Notes under the pieces: generated by a model
The model's input: the letters and a program-made list of their open reading frames with translations, nothing else
Told to the model about the DNA's origin: nothing
Databases searched by the model: none
Origin: Mycolicibacterium moriokaense
GTDB taxonomy: Bacteria; Actinomycetota; Actinomycetes; Mycobacteriales; Mycobacteriaceae
NCBI RefSeq assembly: GCF_010726085.1
Contig: NZ_AP022560.1
Location: 558,001-622,000 of the forward strand
Length of the DNA: 64,000 bases
Direction: 5' to 3'
Translations under genes and position numbers: made by a program
Shown: piece after piece, positions 51,920 through 60,481 of the stretch
Layout of the letters: each line of letters opens with the position of its first letter
Numbering within the stretch: the stretch's first letter is position 1

Positions 51920-53120
51920 GGTCAGCCATGACGCCCGGGTGGTAACGGCGCAGAACCTCTACACGGCGCTGGGTGCCGGCGATCGTGACGCACTGAATGC
52001 CCTGCTGCACCCCGACTTCGTCGGGCATGCCGCCGAGGGCCTGCCGCTCGGCATGGGCGGCGAACACGTCGGCGCCGAGGCCATGCAGACCAACCTGTGG
52101 TGGCGCATCGGCGAGCACTTCCGGGTACGTGCGCAGCCCAGCAATTTCGAGGGCCTCGACGACGGGCGCCTGATGGTCACCGGCAACTACGTCGGAAAGG
52201 CCCGTCGCACAGGCAATCCCTTGAACGCCGCGTTCGTCCATATCCTCGCGTTCGCCCCCGACGGCCGCATCACCGCGCTGCGGCAGCTCACCGACACCGC
52301 GGCCTGGCACGCCGCACTGGACGGTCCTGGACGCCTTCAGGCCATCGACTACTCGGTGACCGGCGGCGTTGCGACGGTCTGCCTGAACCGGCCCGAGGTG
52401 CACAACGCGATCAACATGACGGTGGCGCAGGAGACGCTGGAGGTGGCTCGCCGTATCGCCGAAGACGACGCCGTCCGTGCGGTCCTGATCTGTGGGAACG
52501 GCCCGGCGCTGACCGTTGGCGGCGACATCGACTTCTTCCAAACGGACATCTCGGAGGGCTTCGGCGATCTCATCCAGTCGATGACTGTCCCGTTCCATCA
52601 GGGCTTCGACCTGCTCAGCCGGCTCGACGTCCCGATCGTGACGGCCGCACACGGCGCCGTCGCCGGTGGCGGACTCGGTTACGTGTACGCCGCGGACCTC
52701 GTCCTGGCCGCCGAGGGCACCCGCTTCATCACCGCCTTCGCGGGGCTCGGAGTGTCCGGCGACGGCGGCGGCACCTGGCACCTGCCGCGTCTCATCGGGC
52801 CACGGCGGGCGGCGCAGGCCTACCTGCGCAACACCCCGATCAGCGACACCGAGGCTCTGGAGTGGGGGCTGATCAACGAGATCGTGCCCGCCGACGAACT
52901 ACGGGATCGCGCCATGGCACTGGCCACCGAACTGGCGAACGGACCGACGAAGGCCTACGGCGCGATGCGGAAGCTGCTGCGCGAGAGCTGGTCCAACGAC
53001 TTGCAGTCCCAGTTCGCCGCCGAAACGCGCGTCATCAAGTACACCGCCGACAGTGCCGACGCGGCGGAAGCGATCACCGCATTCCCGCAGAAACGCAAAC
53101 CAAAGTTCACCGGAAGGTAG
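51909..53120 (+). CDS. SnoaL-like/crotonase fusion protein
   Basis: The 403-aa protein starts at the ATG at 51909 inside the end of maoC. Residues 1-135 form a SnoaL/NTF2-like domain (LYTALGAGDRDALNALLHPDFVGH... and NAAFVHILAFAPDGRI). Residues 140-403 form a crotonase with ALTVGGDIDFF and VAGGGLGYVYAADL. The hydratase Glu positions are Gly and Phe, and SGDGGGTW provides an isomerase-type Asp. The two domains are in one continuous frame with no internal stop, so this is a true fusion. SnoaL may form part of the active site or bind the CoA substrate. Confidence 0.85.
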   Translation: MSLEVSHDARVVTAQNLYTALGAGDRDALNALLHPDFVGHAAEGLPLGMGGEHVGAEAMQTNLWWRIGEHFRVRAQPSNFEGLDDGRLMVTGNYVGKARRTGNPLNAAFVHILAFAPDGRITALRQLTDTAAWHAALDGPGRLQAIDYSVTGGVATVCLNRPEVHNAINMTVAQETLEVARRIAEDDAVRAVLICGNGPALTVGGDIDFFQTDISEGFGDLIQSMTVPFHQGFDLLSRLDVPIVTAAHGAVAGGGLGYVYAADLVLAAEGTRFITAFAGLGVSGDGGGTWHLPRLIGPRRAAQAYLRNTPISDTEALEWGLINEIVPADELRDRAMALATELANGPTKAYGAMRKLLRESWSNDLQSQFAAETRVIKYTADSADAAEAITAFPQKRKPKFTGR

Positions 53121-53125
53121 CAACC

Positions 53126-54286
53126 ATGCCCGGATTGACCACCGACAGCGCCGAACACCGCGCCATCCGCGAAAGCGTGGCCGGAATCGCGGAACGCTAT
53201 GGCCCGCAATACTTCCTGGAACGGGGTAGCTCGGGTGGCGACATCGAGGAGCTGTGGAAAGACCTCGGAGCCGCCGGCCTGCTCGGTCTGCACCTGCCCG
53301 AGGAATACGGTGGCGGCGGTGGCGGCATGTCCGAGGCCGTGGTCGTCGTGGAAGAGCTTGCCGCACACGGTATGCCGCTGCTGATCTGGGTGATCTCGCC
53401 GGCCATCTGCGGCAGCATCCTGGCGCACCACGGATCGCATGAGATGAAGCAGGCGTGGCTGCCGGACATCGCGGAAGGCACCCGCAAGATGGCGTTCGGT
53501 CTCACCGAACCCGACGCGGGATCCAACAGCCACAACGTGAAGACCACCGCCACCCGCACCGACACCGGGTGGTCCATCTCCGGGTCCAAGTACTACATCT
53601 CGGCGGTGGACCAGTGTGACGCGATCCTATTGGTCACCCGCGACGCGGAGCATTCGACGCCGGAGAAGTCCAAGCTGTCGTTGTTCGTCGTGCCCACCGA
53701 CGCGCCCGGGCTCACCTACCAGCAGATCGACACGTCGATCGTGTCCCCCGACAAGCAGTTCACCGTCTTCCTCGATGACGTGCAGGTCGGTGAAGAAGCG
53801 TTGATCGGTCTGGCAGGCAACGGGTTACGGCAGGTCTTCGACGGGCTCAACCCGGAACGCATCCTCGTCGGCGCACTGTGCAGCGGTATCGGCCGCTACG
53901 CCATCGGCAAGGCCGCCGACTACGCCAGAGCGCGCAAGGTGTGGAACACGCCGATCGGCGCGCATCAAGGCGTGGCACATCCGCTGGCCGAGTCGCACAT
54001 CGCCGTCGAACTGGGCCGGATGGCCACCGTGCGCAGCGCCGAGCTGTTCGACGCGGGGGAACCGGCCGGTGAGGCGGCCAACATCGCCAAGTTCGCCGCA
54101 TCCGAGGCCGCGTTGAAGGCGCTCGATCAGGCGATCCAAACCCATGGCGGCAACGGACTGGCCCACGAGTACGGACTGTCGCAACTGTGGTTCATCACCC
54201 GGCTGATGCGCACCGCGCCCGTCAGCAGGGAAATGGTGCTCAACTTCGTCGCTCAGACCTCGCTGGGTCTGCCACGGTCGTACTAG
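53126..54286 (+). CDS. Acyl-CoA dehydrogenase (FadE-like)
   Basis: The 386-aa protein is read from the ATG at 53126, six bases after the fusion gene. ACAD features are FGLTEPDAGSN (the FAD/substrate loop), ISGSKYYISAVDQCD, GLNPERILVGA, and the C-terminal DQAIQTHGGNGLAHEY. It would dehydrogenate acyl-CoA, passing electrons to ETF. A long upstream open frame inside the previous gene is not used. Confidence 0.93.
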   Translation: MPGLTTDSAEHRAIRESVAGIAERYGPQYFLERGSSGGDIEELWKDLGAAGLLGLHLPEEYGGGGGGMSEAVVVVEELAAHGMPLLIWVISPAICGSILAHHGSHEMKQAWLPDIAEGTRKMAFGLTEPDAGSNSHNVKTTATRTDTGWSISGSKYYISAVDQCDAILLVTRDAEHSTPEKSKLSLFVVPTDAPGLTYQQIDTSIVSPDKQFTVFLDDVQVGEEALIGLAGNGLRQVFDGLNPERILVGALCSGIGRYAIGKAADYARARKVWNTPIGAHQGVAHPLAESHIAVELGRMATVRSAELFDAGEPAGEAANIAKFAASEAALKALDQAIQTHGGNGLAHEYGLSQLWFITRLMRTAPVSREMVLNFVAQTSLGLPRSY

Positions 54287-54294
54287 GAGAAGTC

Positions 54295-55611
54295 ATGTCG
54301 CAGAACGATTTCGATGTCATCGTCGTCGGCGCAGGGGCGGGCGGACTGTTCACCGCGGCGCGCCTCGCACACCAGGGTTACCGGACACTGGTCGTCGAGA
54401 GCCTCGACAAGGTCGGCGGGCGGGCGTCGACCGACGAGATCGACGGGTTCAAGGTCAATAACGGCGCCATCGTCATCGAGGTCGGTGGCGTCACGCAGCA
54501 GACCTGCGAAGAAGTCGGGGCGGCCTTCGACATCCGTGAACCGAAGCCGCCGATCCTGTACCGCGTCGCCGGCAAGGACGTCGACGTCACCGGCGGCGGT
54601 TGGGGGTTCCTACTGGGCAAGCTGACCCGACAGGGAGCCAAGCTGGTCCAGGGGATCGGCGCGGCCCGCAACGACTCGGGCCTGCCCGAGGACGAACTGT
54701 CGACCGCCGACTGGGTGCGGAAGTACACGAAAAACGAAGGCGTGCACGGCATCTTCCGCAACATGTGTGCCTCGATCTTCGCCGTCGGGTCCGAGGACCT
54801 GCCTGCGCGGGTCTTCCTGACGTACTTCACTCGCAAGAGTGCGTTCAAGCGGTTCGGATTCCACCCAGAAGGGACGATCGGGCTGTGGAAGTCGTTGGCG
54901 GCAGCGGTTGAACGGGATGGCGGCACCATCTGGCTGTCCACGCCGGCCACCAAGATCCTCACGGACGGGGGGAAGGTCACCGGCGTCGAGGTACTGCGTG
55001 ACGGGCAGGCCGTGCAGGTGACCGCCCCGGTGGTGGTCAGCGATGTCGGGCCCGCGGCCACGGTGATACTGCTGGGCGCCGAGAACGTGCCCGCCGACTA
55101 CCAGGAACTGGTCAAGCATGGCGACCGGCCCACCTCGATGATCTCGGTCAACTTCGCCAGCAGGGAACGACTGGTCGACGTCCCCGGCATGCTGAGCTTC
55201 TCCAAGTCGCGCCGTCTGGCCTACATCGCGAACTTCACCGACCTCTGCCCGGAGATGGCTCCGGAGGGTTGGAACCTTTACGTCGGAACCTCGGTTCCCG
55301 ACAACCCGACTGGGGAGTTCGACGAGGAAGCCGAGACGGAACTCCTGTTGCAGGACTTGCGCGACAACATCGAGAACTTCGACGAACGGGCGCGCATCCT
55401 CAACGTCGCCGTGACCCGGGACGGCTGGCCGCCGCAGCGCGCGGTCGCAGGCTCCGACCTGCCGCACGACACCCCCATCGAAGGCTTGTGGAACGTCGGT
55501 GACGGAGTCAAGGAGTACGCCAACGGCGGCACCACCGCATGCGCAGAAACCGCAAAGCTGGTGGTGGACAAGATCGTTGCGGCGTACCGGCCGGCAGCGG
55601 TGCAGCCATGA
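54295..55611 (+). CDS. FAD-dependent oxidoreductase, desaturase-like
   Basis: The 438-aa protein starts at the ATG at 54295, with AGGAGAAG upstream. It has the FAD motif VIVVGAGAGGLFTAARL (residues 8-24) and VESLDKVGGRAS. The C-terminal FAD-contact segment is GLWNVGDGVKEYANGGTTACAETA. It is related to phytoene-desaturase/amine-oxidase-type flavoproteins like those at 24238 and 28817. Its position between an ACAD and a membrane protein/oxidase subunit set suggests it desaturates or oxidises a hydrophobic intermediate and may pass electrons to a membrane oxidase. Confidence 0.87.
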   Translation: MSQNDFDVIVVGAGAGGLFTAARLAHQGYRTLVVESLDKVGGRASTDEIDGFKVNNGAIVIEVGGVTQQTCEEVGAAFDIREPKPPILYRVAGKDVDVTGGGWGFLLGKLTRQGAKLVQGIGAARNDSGLPEDELSTADWVRKYTKNEGVHGIFRNMCASIFAVGSEDLPARVFLTYFTRKSAFKRFGFHPEGTIGLWKSLAAAVERDGGTIWLSTPATKILTDGGKVTGVEVLRDGQAVQVTAPVVVSDVGPAATVILLGAENVPADYQELVKHGDRPTSMISVNFASRERLVDVPGMLSFSKSRRLAYIANFTDLCPEMAPEGWNLYVGTSVPDNPTGEFDEEAETELLLQDLRDNIENFDERARILNVAVTRDGWPPQRAVAGSDLPHDTPIEGLWNVGDGVKEYANGGTTACAETAKLVVDKIVAAYRPAAVQP

Positions 55612-56324
55612 CACGCAACAGCGTCCTGCTGGTGTGCGGGTGGTGCGGCCCGCTCACCCTCGCCGTGACATTGGCCGGCTGGCTGATCGCGGGCGTGCTG
55701 CCGTTTCCGCTGGGACCGTCGAACTCGCCCGACGAGGTGACTGCCTTCTACGGGTCCGGCATGCATGTATCGATCGGGTTCGCCGTCGCCACGATCGGCA
55801 TTTCTCTGGTCGTCCCGCTGGTGGGCGCGATCTCGCACCTGATGCTCACCGGCTCACGCGAAGCGCGGCTGCTGTCGTTGGTGCAGTTGGTCTCCGGGTC
55901 GGTCACCGCGGTGATGCTGTTGGTACCGATGCTGATCATGGCGGTCGCGGCCTTCCGCCCCGCCCGGAGCCCTGAGTTGACCGTTCTGCTCAACGATCTG
56001 GCGTGGCTGCTGTTCATCCCGCCTGTCGCGCCGTTCATCATCCAGAACCTGGCGATCGCTGCTTCAGCACTCCGCGACCCTCGCTCGCCGATTCCGCGAT
56101 GGGTCGGATACCTCAACTGCTGGATCGGATTCACGTTCACGTTCGACGTGCTGGCGCTGGTCTTCCACCGCGGACCGTTCACGTGGAACGGCGTCCTGAT
56201 CTTCTGGCTGGCGCTCACAACCTACTCGGTCTTCTTGCTTGCCATGGGTCTGCTGGTGCGACAGCGCGCCATCGAGGACGCCGCCGATGTACCCGCCGCC
56301 GACGACGTAGGGCTCACCGTATGA
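55608..56324 (+). CDS. Six-span membrane protein of unknown function
   Basis: The 238-aa protein has an ATGA overlap with the flavoprotein gene. It contains six hydrophobic segments (about residues 8-30, 52-78, 88-110, 128-150, 165-185, 198-222) and no cofactor motif that I recognise. The loop SNSPDEVTAFYGSG between the first two spans is hydrophilic. It is directly followed by orphan oxidase subunits III and IV, each overlapping, so it may be part of the same membrane complex. Confidence 0.75.
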   Translation: MTRNSVLLVCGWCGPLTLAVTLAGWLIAGVLPFPLGPSNSPDEVTAFYGSGMHVSIGFAVATIGISLVVPLVGAISHLMLTGSREARLLSLVQLVSGSVTAVMLLVPMLIMAVAAFRPARSPELTVLLNDLAWLLFIPPVAPFIIQNLAIAASALRDPRSPIPRWVGYLNCWIGFTFTFDVLALVFHRGPFTWNGVLIFWLALTTYSVFLLAMGLLVRQRAIEDAADVPAADDVGLTV

Positions 56325-56905
56325 CGACGTACGCCGAGCGGACCGCACAGCCGCAGCAGCACCGCCTGGCCAGCGACACCCCGTTCTGGGGGTTCGTCTT
56401 CGCCGACATGACGGTGTTCGCGTTCTTCTTCGTCGCCTACCTGTGGCAGTTCGGCAACAACCGCAGCGAATTCCATTCCGATGCCGCGCATCTCGTCATC
56501 TGGCTGGGCCTCGTCAATGCGCTGATCCTGCTGACCTCCTCCTACCTCGTCGTGCGTGCGGTGCAGAACCATCGGGCCGGCACCGTGTCGCGCCCGCTGA
56601 TCGGGTCGGCACTGCTTCTCGGGGCGGCGTTCGCGCTCGTCAAGTCGATCGAGTACGCAATCGAGATCGGCGCTGGCCACACGCTGACGTCGTCGACCTT
56701 CTTCATGTACTACTTCGTGCTGACCGGCCTGCACCTGATGCATGTGGTGATCGGCAGCGTCCTGCTGATGACGTGGTGGCGCGCCGAGCGCGCGGGGCGC
56801 CCGGTCAGTCGGCGCTTCGCCGAGAGCGCCGCGGGGTACTGGCACATGGTCGATCTGCTGTGGATTCTCATCTTCTCGTTCGTCTACATCGGGAGCCACG
56901 CATGA
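56321..56905 (+). CDS. Haem-copper oxidase subunit III-like protein (CoxC/NorE type)
   Basis: The 194-aa protein has five predicted membrane spans and conserved cytochrome c oxidase subunit III residues: FWGFVFADMTVFAFFF at the start, YYFVLTGLHLMHVVIG (the HxxH-type helix), and GYWHMVDLLWILIFSFVY at the end. The short length matches NorE-like subunit III homologues. No catalytic subunit I or II gene is present in the window. The ATGA overlap with the upstream membrane gene makes it part of this catabolic operon. Confidence 0.9.
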   Translation: MTTYAERTAQPQQHRLASDTPFWGFVFADMTVFAFFFVAYLWQFGNNRSEFHSDAAHLVIWLGLVNALILLTSSYLVVRAVQNHRAGTVSRPLIGSALLLGAAFALVKSIEYAIEIGAGHTLTSSTFFMYYFVLTGLHLMHVVIGSVLLMTWWRAERAGRPVSRRFAESAAGYWHMVDLLWILIFSFVYIGSHA

Positions 56906-57165
56906 TCGCGGCGCGCCGACGGGTCATCGTCGTCTACGGGGTACTCGTCGCACTCACCCTTGTGGCGCTGGTCTTCACGACGGGATCGGTTCACGAGGTG
57001 CTCAGCCCGCGCGTCGCGGCCGCCTGCGCCGCGGTGATCGCCTTCGGCAAGGCGGCGCTCGTCGCCATGGATTTCATGGAGCTCAGAGGCACGCCGCTGC
57101 AGAGGTGGGCCCAGGTGTGGTTCGTCGTCGTCGGCCTCGTCTGCATCGTCCTGATCCTCCGATGA
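56902..57165 (+). CDS. Cytochrome c oxidase subunit IV family (NorF/CyoD-like)
   Basis: The 87-aa protein has three hydrophobic segments (about residues 6-25, 37-55, 65-86). AAVIAFGKAALVAMDFMEL is the typical Lys/Asp-containing middle of prokaryotic subunit IV (NorF, CyoD). It overlaps the subunit III-like gene by four bases, as in norEF pairs. It probably stabilises a membrane oxidase whose catalytic subunit is encoded elsewhere. Confidence 0.87.
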   Translation: MIAARRRVIVVYGVLVALTLVALVFTTGSVHEVLSPRVAAACAAVIAFGKAALVAMDFMELRGTPLQRWAQVWFVVVGLVCIVLILR

Positions 57166-57262
57166 ACAACCGATCCGCCGGCTTTCGTAAGTTGACTTAT
57201 GGGCCTGATGGTGTGACCATACTCATACCCGGTTTTGAATATAGAATAAATTAAGGAGAACG
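57166..57262. promoter_or_regulatory. AT-rich promoter gap before the SCP2 gene
   Basis: This 97-base gap contains an A/T-rich run at 57233..57256, unlike the flanking genes. Its ATATAGAATAAATTA matches ATACAGAATAGATTA upstream of 34211 at 13 of 15 positions, suggesting a shared promoter or operator. AAGGAG follows directly before the SCP2 start. A new transcript probably begins here. Confidence 0.5.
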
Positions 57263-57667
57263 ATGGGGTTCGCCAACTCTTCCGAGGTCACGCGCTATAT
57301 CGGCGGGATTTTCGAGACGGCGTTCGAGGACGCCGAGATCGGACCCAAGCTCGTCGACACCGGGCTGGTCATCGCGTTCGACTTCACCGAACCGGAGGCC
57401 TTGGTGGTCATCGACATGGCCAACCGCAGCATCCGGGAGGGCCTCGACGGAGGACCGGCACCGACGGCGACCATGGCCATGACCGCAGACACCGGCAACG
57501 CCTACTGGCAGGGCAAGGTCAACCTCCCCTTGGCGATGGCGAAGCGGAAGATCAAGGTCGACGGAGACATGGCCAGCCTCCTGAAGCTCGCACCGTTGGG
57601 GAAGAAGCTCTATCCGGTCTATATCGACCGGCTCAAGAACGACGGCCGCGACGACCTGCTGGTCTGA
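57263..57667 (+). CDS. SCP2 sterol-binding-domain protein
   Basis: The 134-aa protein is read from the ATG at 57263, eight bases after AAGGAG. The SCP2 fold is recognisable from the strand FDFTEPEALVVIDM, the APTATMAMTADTGNAYWQGKV stretch, and the end GDMASLLKLAPLGKKLYPVYI. SCP2 domains bind sterols, fatty acyl-CoA or other lipids and hand them to enzymes. The next gene is a CoA ligase, so substrate delivery for activation is likely. Confidence 0.88.
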   Translation: MGFANSSEVTRYIGGIFETAFEDAEIGPKLVDTGLVIAFDFTEPEALVVIDMANRSIREGLDGGPAPTATMAMTADTGNAYWQGKVNLPLAMAKRKIKVDGDMASLLKLAPLGKKLYPVYIDRLKNDGRDDLLV

Positions 57668-57671
57668 CCGC

Positions 57672-59210
57672 ATGTTCCCCGGTACGCACGCGTCCACCAG
57701 GCCCGATCACCCGGCGATCGTCATGGCCGGATCCGGAGCGGTCACCACCTACGCCGAACTCGAGCAGCGCTCCGCCGCGGTGGCGTCGGCGCTGTACGAC
57801 ATGGGACTGCGACGCGGAGACGTGATCGCGCTGCTCTCCGACAATTCGGCGGCAGCCCTCGAGGTGTATTGGGCGGCAATCCGATCGGGGCTCTACATCA
57901 CCGCGGTGAACTGGCACCTCGCGCCCGAGGAAGCCGCGTACATCGTGAACGACAGCGGTGCGCAGGTGCTGTTCGCCTCGGCGGGGATCAGCCATCTCGC
58001 CGCCGAACTCGTACCGCTGACCCCAGCGGTGCGCAAGCGGTACGCATTCGGCGGACCCGTCGCCGGCCATGACAGCTATGTGGAGCTGCTGGACCGCGAC
58101 CGGCCGCCGCTACCGGGTCAGCCCCGCGGAGCCGAGATGCTGTACTCGTCGGGAACGACGGGACGGCCCAAGGGGATCAAGCCGCGGCTGTTGGACATCG
58201 AGGTCGATCAGCCCGGCGACCCGCTGATCGGGATGCTGGAGCATGCGTTCGGAATTACGCTGGACGACGTCTACCTGTCCCCTGCGCCGATCTATCACAC
58301 GGCGCCGTTGAAGTGGTGCGGCGGCGTTCTCGCCCTCGGCGCCACCGTCGTCCTGATGGAGCGTTTCGACGCCACCGAAGCGCTGGCGACGATCGAACGC
58401 TATCGCGTGACGGTCACCCAGATGGTGCCGACGATGTTCATCAGGATGCTGCAGCTGCCCGACGATGAACGCGAGCGATACGACGTCTCGTCCCTGCGGT
58501 TGGCGGTGCACGCCGCGGCACCTTGCCCACCCGACGTCAAGGACGCGATGATTTCCTGGTGGGGTCCCGTTCTCGTCGAGTACTACGGGGCCACCGAACA
58601 GCATGGGACGACGGTGATCACGACGCCGGAGTGGCAGCAGAAGCGCGGCTCGGTCGGCCGGGCAGCGCTTGGCGTTCTGCATATCTGTGACGACGACGGA
58701 GCGGAGCTGCCGACCGGCGAGATCGGCACGGTGTACTTCGAACGCGACGTCACCCCGTTCGAGTACCACAACGATCCCGCCAAGACCGCCGAGTCCCGGC
58801 ATCCGCAGCACAGCAACTGGTCCACGGTCGGCGATGTGGGATACGTCGACGAGGACGGCTATCTGTTCCTGACCGACCGCAAGGCGTTCATGATCATCTC
58901 CGGCGGAGTCAACATCTACCCGCAGGAGATCGAGAACCTGCTGGCGCTGCACCCGTGCATCGCCGATGTGGCCGTAATCGGTCTGCCGCATCCGGAGATG
59001 GGTGAACAGGTCAAGGCCGTCGTGCAACTGCGCGACGGGATCACCGGCTCGGACGAGCTCGAGCAGGAGATCATCGACTATGTGCGCCAACGGATTGCGC
59101 ACTACAAGGCGCCGCGCTCGGTGGACTTCACCGAGGAGCTTCCACGCACGCCCACGGGGAAGCTGGCAAAACGACTTCTCATCAACAGTTACCTGGAGGT
59201 CTCAAAATGA
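57672..59210 (+). CDS. Acyl-CoA synthetase (AMP-binding)
   Basis: The 512-aa protein starts at an ATG four bases after the SCP2 stop. It has MLYSSGTTGRPKGIKP, EYYGATEQHGT and DRKAFMIISGGVNIYPQEIE, and ends with PTGKLAKRLLINSYL. It activates a carboxylic acid to the CoA ester. A notable feature is the EYYGATEQHG motif, typical of FadD-like enzymes acting on bulky or cyclic acids. It overlaps the P450 gene by four bases. Confidence 0.92.
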   Translation: MFPGTHASTRPDHPAIVMAGSGAVTTYAELEQRSAAVASALYDMGLRRGDVIALLSDNSAAALEVYWAAIRSGLYITAVNWHLAPEEAAYIVNDSGAQVLFASAGISHLAAELVPLTPAVRKRYAFGGPVAGHDSYVELLDRDRPPLPGQPRGAEMLYSSGTTGRPKGIKPRLLDIEVDQPGDPLIGMLEHAFGITLDDVYLSPAPIYHTAPLKWCGGVLALGATVVLMERFDATEALATIERYRVTVTQMVPTMFIRMLQLPDDERERYDVSSLRLAVHAAAPCPPDVKDAMISWWGPVLVEYYGATEQHGTTVITTPEWQQKRGSVGRAALGVLHICDDDGAELPTGEIGTVYFERDVTPFEYHNDPAKTAESRHPQHSNWSTVGDVGYVDEDGYLFLTDRKAFMIISGGVNIYPQEIENLLALHPCIADVAVIGLPHPEMGEQVKAVVQLRDGITGSDELEQEIIDYVRQRIAHYKAPRSVDFTEELPRTPTGKLAKRLLINSYLEVSK

Positions 59211-60469
59211 CTGCAGTACAGGCCCAGACCGCCCGCCCGCCGTACGACCCCATCAGCATCTCCCCGACCAGCTTCTGGGCGCAGACCGCCGACGAGCGGG
59301 AGAAATCCTTCAAGATCCTTCGCGATGAACGCCCGATTTCCTGGCACCCGCCGATCGAAGGCACGGTGATCCCGGCCCCCGTCGACGGAGTCTGGGCGAT
59401 AACCCGCGCCGAGGACATCGCCTACGTCAGCAAGAATCCCGAGATCTTCTCCTCGGCGCAGGGCGTCCAGATCGAGGCCATCCCCGAGGACCTGCTCGAC
59501 GCCGCGGAGTCGTTCCTCGGCATGGACGGTGACCGCCACTCCAGCCTGCGCCGCCTGATCAGCTCAGTGTTCACCCCGCGTCAGGTCGCCAAGATCCAGG
59601 ACCAGGTGACGGCACAGGCCGTCCAGATCGTCGACGACCTGCTGAAGACCACCAGCGGCGACTTCGTCGAGCAGGTGTCCAAACGGCTGCCCATGTGGAC
59701 GATCTACGAGATGGTCGGGCTGCCGCCCGAAAAGCGTGATGAGGCCGCGCATTACGCCGACGGCATGGTGTCCTGGGCAGACGCCGACGTGGCGGCGGGC
59801 AGAGAGCCCGGAGAGGTCGTCACCGACTCCCTGGTCGGTCTGCTCACCATCGGGCTGGAACTGGCCGAGCAGCGCCGCGAGGCACCCACCGACGACCTGA
59901 TGTCGAAGTTGGTGCAGGCCGAGGTCGACGGGCGCAGCCTGACCGACGACGAACTCGGCGCCTTCTTCGTGCTCCTCTCCGTGGCAGGCAACGACACCAC
60001 CCGCAACACGATCACGTTAGCCACTATGGCGCTGCAGCAGTTCCCGGAGCAGCGGGCGCTGCTGGCCGAGGACTTCGACGGCCGCATCGCCCTGGCCGTC
60101 GAGGAGTTCGTCCGCTGGGCAAGCCCGGTGATGACGTTCCGTCGCACGGTCACCCAGGACACCGAGTTGCACGGGCAGCACATTCGCGAAGGCGACTGGG
60201 TGGTGCTGATGTACTCCTCCGGAAACCGCGACGAGCGGGTGATCGAGGATCCCTACACCTTCAACATCCTGCGTAAACCGAATCCGCACAACGGTTTCGG
60301 CGGTGGCGGACCACACTTCTGCATGGGCGCCTTCCTGGCGAAGATGCAGCTGACGGCGATGTTCCGGGAGCTGATCTTGCGGGTGCCCAACCTGCGGGTC
60401 GGCGAGCCGGAGTACCTGACGGGCAACTTCGTGCACGCCGTGAAATCCCTGCCCTACACCCTCGACTAG
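59207..60469 (+). CDS. Cytochrome P450
   Basis: The 420-aa soluble P450 has the I-helix motif AGNDTTRN, an EEFVRWASPV segment with the ExxR Glu and Arg, and the haem motif FGGGGPHFCMG with the thiolate Cys372. It resembles mycobacterial P450s acting on sterols or fatty acids (CYP125/CYP142-like), but assignment to a subfamily needs alignment. Ferredoxin and reductase genes follow in the same cluster (62670, 62962), as do ALDH and SDR genes that could oxidise the resulting alcohol. Confidence 0.93.
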   Translation: MTAVQAQTARPPYDPISISPTSFWAQTADEREKSFKILRDERPISWHPPIEGTVIPAPVDGVWAITRAEDIAYVSKNPEIFSSAQGVQIEAIPEDLLDAAESFLGMDGDRHSSLRRLISSVFTPRQVAKIQDQVTAQAVQIVDDLLKTTSGDFVEQVSKRLPMWTIYEMVGLPPEKRDEAAHYADGMVSWADADVAAGREPGEVVTDSLVGLLTIGLELAEQRREAPTDDLMSKLVQAEVDGRSLTDDELGAFFVLLSVAGNDTTRNTITLATMALQQFPEQRALLAEDFDGRIALAVEEFVRWASPVMTFRRTVTQDTELHGQHIREGDWVVLMYSSGNRDERVIEDPYTFNILRKPNPHNGFGGGGPHFCMGAFLAKMQLTAMFRELILRVPNLRVGEPEYLTGNFVHAVKSLPYTLD

Positions 60470-60481
60470 GAGTCCTGCCAT

